Assembly: GCA_028287865.1 (NCBI GenBank)
Contig: JAQBOU010000087.1
Location: 1-37,205 of the forward strand
Direction of reading: 5' to 3'
DNA from: Mucilaginibacter sp.
Lineage (GTDB): Bacteria > Bacteroidota > Bacteroidia > Sphingobacteriales > Sphingobacteriaceae
Length of the DNA stretch: 37,205 nucleotides
The notes beneath the pieces were generated by a model that was not told where the DNA came from, did not search any database, and saw only the letters and a program-made list of their open reading frames with translations. Of the stretch, positions 1 to 6,310 are shown piece by piece. Numbering within the stretch: the stretch's first letter is position 1; every line of letters begins with the position of its first letter. A program made the translations under genes and the position numbers.

Positions 1-810
1 AACGAAGAAAAAGAGAACCGGGCCGCAGAGCTCATCATCGCAAATAAGGAACTGGCTTTTCAAAACGAAGAAAAAGAGAACCGGGCAGCAGAACTCATCA
101 TTGCCAATAAAGAACTGGCCTTTCAAAATGAGGAGAAGGAAAACCGGGCGGCAGAGTTGATCATTGCCAATAAAGAACTGGCCTTTCAAAATGAAGAGAA
201 GGAAAACCGGGCGGCAGAATTGATCATTGCTAACAAAGAACTGGCTTTTCAAAATGAAGAAAAGGAAAGCCGGGCGGCAGAGCTGATCATTGCTAACAAA
301 GAACTGGCTTTTCAAAACGAAGAAAAGGAAAGCCGGGCAGCAGAGCTCATCATAGCCAATAAAGAACTGGCCTTTCAAAACGAAGAAAAGGAAAGCCGGG
401 CAGCAGAGTTAATTATTGCCAATAGAGAACTGGCCTTTCAAAACGAAGAAAAGGAAAGCCGGGCAGCAGAGTTAATTATTGCTAATAGAGAACTGGCTTT
501 TCAAAATGAAGAAAAGGAAAGCCGGGCGGCAGAATTGATCATTGCTAACAAAGAACTGGCCTTTCAAAATAAAGAAAAAGAGGGTCTCGCAGCAGAGCTT
601 GTTGCCGCCAATAAGGAATTGGCTTTTCAAAATGCAGAAAAGGAACATAGGGCGGCGGAGCTGATCATCGCTAACAAAGAACTGGCTTTTCAGAATGAAG
701 AAAAGGAACACCGGGCGGCAGAACTGATCATCGCTAACAAAGAACTGGCTTTTCAAAACCAGGAGAAGGAAAAACGGGCTGAGGAGTTAATTATTGCTAA
801 CAGGGAACTT
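1..810 (+). repeat. 63-bp in-frame tandem repeat array
   Basis: There are twelve complete 63-bp units (34-789), a partial unit at the left edge (1-33) and a final seven-codon partial unit (790-810). Each unit encodes 21 residues, 'IIANKELAFQ' followed by 'NEEKExRAAEL'. Position 16 (x) reads N,N,N,S,S,S,S,S,G,H,H,K from left to right. The left units are nearly identical; the four next to the kinase domain are the most diverged (changes such as VAAN, NKEKEGL, NQEKEKRAEEL). Twenty-one residues equal three heptads, which fits a continuous helix or coiled coil. The array runs off the left edge, so the full copy number is unknown. Confidence 0.97.
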
Positions 811-1572
811 AAGAATGCAGAGGATGATATTCGTAAATTAAATGACGAACTGGAACAAAAGGTAATTGAACGTACTGCGCAACTGGAATCTGTTAATAAG
901 GAATTAGGTTCATTTTCCTACTCTGTATCCCATGATTTGCGTGCCCCGATAAGGGCAATTAACGGATATACCAGGATATTAGCAGAGGATTATGCCGAGA
1001 AATTGGATGAAGAAGGAACAACTATTCTTCATTCCATTATTCACAATTCCAAAAAAATGGGTGAGCTGATCGATGATTTGCTTGCATTTTCCAAATTAGG
1101 CAGAAAGCAGGTGACTGTTTCGGATATCAATATGACTGAGCTTGTTAATTTGGTACGGGAAGAGTTATTATTTGAAGATGGCGAAAACATCCCTATCTTT
1201 AAGATTAAGGCACTGCCGCCGGCAATGGGAGACAAATCGTTGATAAAACAAGTTTGGATCAACCTGATCTCTAATGCTATTAAATATTCAAAATATAAAG
1301 ATATAACTACAATAGAGATCGGCGCCCAGGAGAAGGGACACCTGGTAGTTTATTTTGTTAAAGATGCCGGAGCAGGGTTCGACATGCAATACTATGATAA
1401 GCTTTTTGGAGTTTTTCAGCGATTGCATTCACAGGAAGAATTTGACGGAACCGGCATTGGATTGGCCATTGTGCAAAAGATTGTGCAGCGTCATAACGGA
1501 ACAGTTTGGGCCGAATCAGTATTAAATGAAGGTAGCTGCTTTTATTTCAGCTTACCGCGTATCAAACACTAA
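1..1572 (+). CDS. Histidine kinase with long 21-residue repeat array (5' truncated)
   Basis: The reading frame is open from base 1, so the true start lies upstream; the first possible internal start is a TTG at 157 inside the repeats and is unlikely to be real. The visible protein begins with a long array of 21-residue charged helical repeats (1-810). A short linker follows, then a HisKA domain with the H-box 'SVSHDLRAP' (phospho-acceptor His codon 931-933). The HATPase_c domain has the N-box 'NLISNAIKYS' (from 1261), the G1 box 'DAGAGF' and the G2 box 'GTGIGLAIVQ'. The catalytic half resembles the phytochrome/Cph1-type kinases that pair with Rcp1-like regulators, and such a regulator begins 8 bp downstream. 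The sensory N-terminus is not visible, so the signal is unknown. No membrane segment is seen in the visible part. The kinase call is firm; the role of the array is inference. Confidence 0.95.
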   Translation, partial: NEEKENRAAELIIANKELAFQNEEKENRAAELIIANKELAFQNEEKENRAAELIIANKELAFQNEEKENRAAELIIANKELAFQNEEKESRAAELIIANKELAFQNEEKESRAAELIIANKELAFQNEEKESRAAELIIANRELAFQNEEKESRAAELIIANRELAFQNEEKESRAAELIIANKELAFQNKEKEGLAAELVAANKELAFQNAEKEHRAAELIIANKELAFQNEEKEHRAAELIIANKELAFQNQEKEKRAEELIIANRELKNAEDDIRKLNDELEQKVIERTAQLESVNKELGSFSYSVSHDLRAPIRAINGYTRILAEDYAEKLDEEGTTILHSIIHNSKKMGELIDDLLAFSKLGRKQVTVSDINMTELVNLVREELLFEDGENIPIFKIKALPPAMGDKSLIKQVWINLISNAIKYSKYKDITTIEIGAQEKGHLVVYFVKDAGAGFDMQYYDKLFGVFQRLHSQEEFDGTGIGLAIVQKIVQRHNGTVWAESVLNEGSCFYFSLPRIKH

Positions 1573-1580
1573 TCAAAAAT

Positions 1581-2021
1581 ATGAATTACGAAAACGTTGA
1601 GATTTTATTTGTAGAGGATAGTAAAGATGATGCTATACTTACTATACGTGCGCTTAATAAAAGCGGCTTTACCAACAAGCTGCATCATGTGATGGATGGA
1701 GCTGAGGCGCTTGATTTTATTTACTGCAAAGGAAACTATGCTTCGCGAAACAACAAAGAATTTCCCAAATTAATACTGCTGGATTTAAAAATGCCAAAAG
1801 TATCAGGAATAGAAGTGTTGGAAAAAGTAAAATCCGACCCGCAAACCCGGTCAATCCCGGTTGTTATGCTTACCTCATCTAATGAGAGCCCTGATATAGA
1901 AAAATGTTTTGACCTTGGTGCAAACAGCTATATCGTTAAACCCGTAGATAGCGATAACTTTTTCCATGCAATAAAAGAGATCGGACTATATTGGATGATT
2001 TTGAGCCAGCCCCCCCACTAA
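1581..2021 (+). CDS. Single-domain response regulator, Rcp1-like
   Basis: A 146-residue protein made of one receiver domain. The acidic pocket is 'VEDSKDD' (residues 11-17). The phospho-acceptor is Asp68 in 'LLDLKMP', the switch Thr is Thr98 in 'MLTSS' and the conserved Lys is Lys120 in 'IVKP'. The insert between the pocket and Asp68 and the C-terminal 'GLYW...QPP' tail are typical of Rcp1-type regulators, the partners of phytochrome-like kinases. There is no output domain, so it probably passes phosphate on or acts by protein contact. It starts 8 bp after the repeat kinase and precedes a REC-PAS-kinase by 20 bp, which suggests one operon and possibly one phosphorelay. A run of seven C (2010-2016) lies in its last codons. 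Confidence 0.93.
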   Translation: MNYENVEILFVEDSKDDAILTIRALNKSGFTNKLHHVMDGAEALDFIYCKGNYASRNNKEFPKLILLDLKMPKVSGIEVLEKVKSDPQTRSIPVVMLTSSNESPDIEKCFDLGANSYIVKPVDSDNFFHAIKEIGLYWMILSQPPH

Positions 2022-2041
2022 ATGTAACGAGTAACCATACA

Positions 2042-3736
2042 ATGATAGCCGATCCCAAAATTCTTATTCTCGAAGACAACCAAAGTGATGCCGACCTGCT
2101 GCGTCGTGAACTGAAAAAATCCGGTTTGATATTTACTTCTGAAATTGTACAAACCCGTGTAGGATTTGAGGATGCGCTGCAAAGCTTTAAACCCGATATT
2201 GTACTATCGGATTATTCGCTTCCGTCTTTTGATGCTGTTAGCGCATTCCGCATTATACAAAGTAAATATCCGCAGATTCCATTTATCATCGTATCTGGTG
2301 TTATTGGAGAGGAAAATGCAGTGGAACTGATTAAGGATGGTGTTACCGACTACGCATCCAAGAACAAATTATTTTCATTATCCACCAAGATTAACCGGGC
2401 TCTCAATGATACAGAGGTAAGAAAAGAGAAAATTACCACCGATGAAAAATTAAAATTACAAACGGCAGAGCTAATCCGCGCTAATAAGGAACTTGTCCTT
2501 CAAAACGAGGAGAAAGAAAAGCGTGCAGCTGATTTGATCATCTTATCCGGAAATCTGCAAACGCAAAAAGAGGAGCTGCACCGCGCAAACGATCAGCTTA
2601 TTATGCAGGAGGAAAAGGTTAAAAGCATTAACCAGGAGCTTTCACAATTAAACCTGGAACTGGAAGATCGCGTAGCTAATAGGACAAGCGCCCTTATGGA
2701 AAGCGAAAACCGTTTTCGCAATATGATGGAAACCATTCCGCAGATTGCCTGGACTAACACCGACACCGGAGAATTTATTTTTTACAATCAGCGGTGGCAT
2801 GATTATACCGGGCTAAACCTGATACAAACCAAAGCGTCGGGATTAAAAATAGCCATTCATCCTGATGACCTGAAAAAAAGTTTCGCTCAGTTCAGACTCA
2901 TCCGGAAAACCGGTGATGGGGGTGAATTCCAGCTTCGCGGAAAACGGGCGGATGGCCTTTACCGCTGGCATTTGATCCGTATTATGCCGATCAAGGGTGA
3001 AAAGGGACAGATACAGCTTTGGGTAGGAACCGCTACTGACATAGAAGAATTAAGGCTGTTACAACAACAAAAAGATGATTTTATCAGCATTGCCAGCCAT
3101 GAGCTAAAAACACCGATCACCAGCCTGAAGGCCTCTCTCCAATTGTTGAACCGGATGAAAGAAGATCCATCAGCTAAAATGTTGCCATTGATTGTACAGG
3201 CCAATAAAAGCCTGGATAAAGTTAATGTGCTTGTTGAGGATCTTTTAAACGTCAGCAGGGCCAATGAAGGGCAGCTAAAAATCAGCCCTCAAAATTTTGT
3301 TCTTTCTAAAGTAATTGCTGAATGCTGCCAACATATTCGTAACGAAGGCATTTATACGATTAAAACCGAAGGCGATATGACTGTTGAAGTGTATGCGGAT
3401 GCAGTACGTATTGACCAGATCGTGATTAATTTAATTAACAACGCAATTAAGTATGCTCCTCAATCTAAAGAGATCGGGATTAACATCGAAAGAATAAATG
3501 GCATGGCAAGAGTATGGGTCTGTGATAAAGGCCCCGGAATTCCGCCCGAAAAATTGCGTTTCCTGTTCGACCGTTATTACCGGGTAGACAATTCAGGAAG
3601 TCAATATACCGGCTTAGGGCTGGGGCTTTATATATGCGCCGAGATCATCAAAGTTCACAACGGTGAGATAGGTGTAGAGAGTGAATTAGGAAAAGGTACC
3701 AGCTTTTGGTTTACGTTACCTATAAACGTTGTATAA
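2042..3736 (+). CDS. REC-PAS-histidine kinase
   Basis: A 564-residue protein from the ATG at 2042. An upstream TTG at 1991 would overlap the previous gene and add 17 residues unlike a receiver-domain start. Domain order: receiver domain (about 1-120; acidic pair Glu11/Asp12, phospho-acceptor Asp57 in 'LSDYSLP'), a charged helical linker (about 130-215), a PAS domain ('ESENRFRNMMETIPQIAW' onward, to about 335), HisKA with 'SIASHELKTP' (His353) and HATPase_c with 'NLINNAIKY', 'DKGPGIP' and 'GLGLGLYI'. The linker contains one diverged copy (2474-2536) of the 21-residue unit that is massively repeated in the first gene of this operon. No membrane segment is seen, so the protein is probably cytosolic. 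The inverted order (receiver first) suggests it can be driven by another kinase, plausibly the upstream one. Confidence 0.93.
   Translation: MIADPKILILEDNQSDADLLRRELKKSGLIFTSEIVQTRVGFEDALQSFKPDIVLSDYSLPSFDAVSAFRIIQSKYPQIPFIIVSGVIGEENAVELIKDGVTDYASKNKLFSLSTKINRALNDTEVRKEKITTDEKLKLQTAELIRANKELVLQNEEKEKRAADLIILSGNLQTQKEELHRANDQLIMQEEKVKSINQELSQLNLELEDRVANRTSALMESENRFRNMMETIPQIAWTNTDTGEFIFYNQRWHDYTGLNLIQTKASGLKIAIHPDDLKKSFAQFRLIRKTGDGGEFQLRGKRADGLYRWHLIRIMPIKGEKGQIQLWVGTATDIEELRLLQQQKDDFISIASHELKTPITSLKASLQLLNRMKEDPSAKMLPLIVQANKSLDKVNVLVEDLLNVSRANEGQLKISPQNFVLSKVIAECCQHIRNEGIYTIKTEGDMTVEVYADAVRIDQIVINLINNAIKYAPQSKEIGINIERINGMARVWVCDKGPGIPPEKLRFLFDRYYRVDNSGSQYTGLGLGLYICAEIIKVHNGEIGVESELGKGTSFWFTLPINVV
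2474..2536 (+). repeat. Single diverged copy of the 63-bp kinase repeat
   Basis: These 21 codons encode 'IRANKELVLQ' followed by 'NEEKEKRAADL'. This matches the unit repeated twelve or more times at 1-810 in most positions. Here it occurs once, in the coiled-coil linker between the receiver and PAS domains. Confidence 0.85.
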
Positions 3737-3906
3737 CCTGCTGAGATATAGCAAATAATAAGCGACTGCATAAACTTCGTCCCATAATATATAAGCTCGT
3801 GGCTTAAGTTCAAAACATAGATTTTTTCTTTTTCCTGGTGCACGCACAAAAGCGGCAAAGTCCGTGTAAATTTCTGGCATGCCCCGTTTTATTGGATAGA
3901 TGGAGT

Positions 3907-4116
3907 AATAAAGAGGCTGTATCAAAAGAATTTATCTGTAATGGCAACAAAATATATTTGGCCTTTGTGTTCTTAGTGCCTTCTTAGCGATCTCCGTGGT
4001 AAAAATTTAACCGCAAAGTTCGCCGGGTAATGCGCAGAATAACACAGAGATTTACACATCCAAATATAATTCTATTCGGATTTTTATAATATCACTTTTG
4101 ATACAACCTCTTTATT
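3907..4116. mobile_element. MITE-like element with 22-bp terminal inverted repeats
   Basis: The left end (3907-3928) and right end (4095-4116) are inverted copies matching at 21 of 22 positions, with the core 'gaggctgtatcaaaag'. A second, inner inverted pair of nine bases ('tatatttgg' / 'ccaaatata') lies inside, and the centre around 'ggtaaaaatttaacc' is nearly palindromic, so the whole 210 bp can fold back on itself. No transposase is encoded. The size and structure fit a non-autonomous miniature transposable element. No clear target-site duplication was found beyond a possible 2-bp 'gt'. The flanks are unremarkable: 170 bp of no recognisable content after the kinase gene, and 26 bp before the next gene. 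Confidence 0.65.
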
Positions 4117-4142
4117 GTTATAAGCCGAAGCAGTGGATTAAT

Positions 4143-4679
4143 TTAGCCGGATTTACGCCTGGAGGCAAAACAAGCTATCACAGCAGTAGTAACCAAAGCG
4201 CCTACTATTGCACTTCTGATAAATCCCTGCCGGTTATATTTCCATTCTGCCGACCAGCCGCGCTCCTCAAAAAAATTTGGAATAGTACCTGCTTTCAAAT
4301 CGTCAATTATTCCCTCTGCAACATTTACCCTGTCGGCCAGGATCAAAGTCATCCAATGTGCACTTGTTGCTTCGCTGTATTTGTAAGCATAACGGCGAAG
4401 GGAACCACTTAATCCTTTTGGAGGAGTGGAAGTCCCGAAAACCCGGGTAATGCCCGGGCGTTCCACGGAGCGAAAAACTTCCATTTTTATGCGTTGCTGC
4501 GGCGGTTTTTCGTAATTGATCCTTTCATAATCAGCACCGTTCCGGTGTTTCATCGGATAGGTTGGATCATTTTCCGGATCCGCATCAATGCCCCAGCCGG
4601 GAATGTGGTCTTTGGAGCGGTCTGCTATCTTTCTATCAATGCCAGATATTTTACTTGGCTCTGTTTTAAGTTTTTCCAT
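4143..4679 (-). CDS. Conserved protein of unknown function with C-terminal membrane segment
   Basis: A 178-residue protein that I cannot assign to a named family. The N-terminal half is hydrophilic and rich in Pro, Asp and charged residues ('HIPGWGIDADPENDPTYPMKH'). The middle has 'PKGLSGSLRRYAYKYSE' and 'HWMTLILADRVNVAEGIIDDL'. The C-terminus has one hydrophobic segment ('SAIVGALVTTAVIACFA') followed by 'SRRKSG', so it may be a tail-anchored membrane protein. It starts 12 bp after the stop of the zinc alcohol dehydrogenase on the same strand, which suggests co-transcription and perhaps a role alongside that enzyme. The composition looks like a real protein and not a shadow frame. Function unknown. 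Confidence 0.8.
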   Translation of the reverse strand: MEKLKTEPSKISGIDRKIADRSKDHIPGWGIDADPENDPTYPMKHRNGADYERINYEKPPQQRIKMEVFRSVERPGITRVFGTSTPPKGLSGSLRRYAYKYSEATSAHWMTLILADRVNVAEGIIDDLKAGTIPNFFEERGWSAEWKYNRQGFIRSAIVGALVTTAVIACFASRRKSG

Positions 4680-4691
4680 AATGAATGTTTT

Positions 4692-5852
4692 TTAGGCCAT
4701 AGCGGCTCTTGGTGGAATTAAAAGCGGTTTAATACAATTGTCGCGTTTCGCCGAAAAGATATGATATGCATCAGATATCTCTTCCAGGGGCAGCCTGTGT
4801 GTGATAATACCTTTCGGATTAAGCCTGCCTGCCATTACGTGATCAATTACCCTGGGAAGCAATCTTTTTACCGACGCCTGGTTGGCCCGAAGCGTAATGC
4901 CTTTGTTCATTAAGCTGCCTAAAGGCACCAGGTTAAACGGAGGACCGTATACGCCTACCACAGACACGATACCACCTTTTTTTACTGAATTGATGGCCCA
5001 GTGAAGCGCAGTAGCTGCCCCGGCCTGAAGCAACATTTTTTTACCTGTAATGGTTTGCATGGCGCTGCCTGCCGCATCGCAGCCTACAGCATCAATGCAG
5101 ACATCCGCCCCAAACCAGTCCGTTTGTTTTTTCAGAAACAATACAGGATCATCCATTTCCTTAAAATTATACGCCTCGCAATAGGCATACTTTTTAACAA
5201 ACTCTAAACGGTAGTCGATATGATCAATAACAATAACCCGTCCGGCGCCGAACAGCCAGGCACATCTTGCAGCCATGATCCCTACCGGGCCCGCGCCAAA
5301 AACCACCACCGTATCGCCTTTCTGAATGCCGCCCATTTCTGCAGCCTGGTAGCCCGTTGGCACTACATCCGTTAAAAGCACTGCATCTTCAATGTCCATT
5401 CCTTCCGGAATAACGGTTGGACCAACATCCGCAAACGGAACGCGGACATATTCGGCCTGTCCTCCATCGTACCCGCCGGCAATATGCGCGTAACCAAAAA
5501 AGCCGCCAACCGCCGTTGCTTCAGGATTGGATTCATGGCAGTTTCCGTACAATTCCTGTTTGCAAAACGGGCATGAGCCACACGCAATATTGAAGGGCAC
5601 CAGCACGCGGTCGCCAACCTTCAATTTCTGTACACCTGACCCAACTTCTTCTACAATACCAGTAAACTCGTGACCAAAGGTCATACCTACCCGGGTGTCG
5701 GGCACAAGGCCATGGTATAAGTGCAGGTCTGAGCCGCAAATTAATGAACGGGTAACCCGTACAATCGCATCGTAGGGATGCTCAATTTCGGGTTCTGGTT
5801 TGTTTCGATCAGCCCTGATCCTGAAAGGCCCTCGGTAATTCATTGCCAACAT
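4692..5852 (-). CDS. Zinc-dependent alcohol dehydrogenase (MDR family)
   Basis: A 386-residue medium-chain dehydrogenase/reductase. Catalytic zinc ligands are Cys39 ('ICGSDLH') and His61-Glu62 ('GHEF'). The structural zinc cysteines are Cys91, Cys94, Cys97 and Cys105. The NAD(P)-binding loop is 'VVFGAGPVGIMAARCA'. The overall pattern is closest to the glutathione-independent formaldehyde dehydrogenase/threonine dehydrogenase-like branch, but the substrate cannot be read from the sequence. Start: the ATG at 5852 is preceded by a strong Shine-Dalgarno site. A second ATG at codon 4 (5843) is possible but less well spaced. It leads a two-gene unit with the unknown protein downstream. Confidence 0.92.
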   Translation of the reverse strand: MLAMNYRGPFRIRADRNKPEPEIEHPYDAIVRVTRSLICGSDLHLYHGLVPDTRVGMTFGHEFTGIVEEVGSGVQKLKVGDRVLVPFNIACGSCPFCKQELYGNCHESNPEATAVGGFFGYAHIAGGYDGGQAEYVRVPFADVGPTVIPEGMDIEDAVLLTDVVPTGYQAAEMGGIQKGDTVVVFGAGPVGIMAARCAWLFGAGRVIVIDHIDYRLEFVKKYAYCEAYNFKEMDDPVLFLKKQTDWFGADVCIDAVGCDAAGSAMQTITGKKMLLQAGAATALHWAINSVKKGGIVSVVGVYGPPFNLVPLGSLMNKGITLRANQASVKRLLPRVIDHVMAGRLNPKGIITHRLPLEEISDAYHIFSAKRDNCIKPLLIPPRAAMA

Positions 5853-5856
5853 ATTT

Positions 5857-5862
5857 CCTCCT
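5857..5862 (-). promoter_or_regulatory. Strong Shine-Dalgarno site of the alcohol dehydrogenase
   Basis: On the minus strand 'aaggagg' lies 4 bases upstream of the ATG at 5852. A near-perfect anti-16S match is unusual for Bacteroidota, which mostly initiate without it. It favours the 5852 start over the internal ATG at 5843. Confidence 0.6.
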
Positions 5863-6310
5863 TTTTCTTATAAGAAATACATTTAGCGGCGGCGCTAAGT
5901 TTTATTAATTTTTAATTAAAATTTATAATTTATAAAACAACCCGCTAATATCTATACAGCTTACCTACTGCGTCAAACCTATACTTCAAGTCAGAGTTGT
6001 TAGTTCCAGAAAATGGATGGGTTTGCAAGTCCCATGTATGCACATTAAGCCGAAATCGCTAGGTTCTAAAGAGCAGTTAAGCACTCGGTTTTTATTTGAC
6101 GGGTCATACTGTAACAAAACCGTACACCCACCGTTCGGATATGTAACAGGGGCACAATCTTAGAAACCACATAACAAATTGATTTTTAACAAATTACAAC
6201 ACCGGCATGAATGTTAATTGTATTTCTTTGCTTTTAAGGACACGGATAAATAAAAAGAGAAAAGTTATAGTATCTTCCGAATAACAAACGACCATAACCA
6301 ACTATTAATC
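5863..6310. other. Gene-free region between divergent transcription units
   Basis: About 450 bp between the alcohol dehydrogenase (-) and the permease train (+). It must hold the promoters of both. No coding remnant is recognisable. One imperfect inverted repeat, 'ccgtac' (6120-6125) and 'gttcgg' (6133-6138) separated by seven bases, lies about 175 bp before the first permease and could be an operator; this is weak. No convincing TAnnTTTG box was seen. Confidence 0.4.

Noticed and set aside
472..756. Minus-strand open frame across the repeats with its own Phe-rich periodic protein
   Set aside because: It is a shadow of the 63-bp coding repeat; its periodicity follows from the plus-strand gene.
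157..1572. TTG at 157 as the start of the repeat kinase
   Set aside because: The repeat frame is open back to base 1, so the start lies outside the window.
3716..3925. Minus-strand frame of 69 codons starting inside the left end of the MITE-like element
   Set aside because: It starts at TTG, overlaps the kinase gene end, matches no known family, and the analogous frame from the right end (4098) also opens by chance because both ends share sequence.
4098..4721. Plus-strand frames opposite the unknown protein gene
   Set aside because: Low-quality composition and antisense to a gene with clear operon context.
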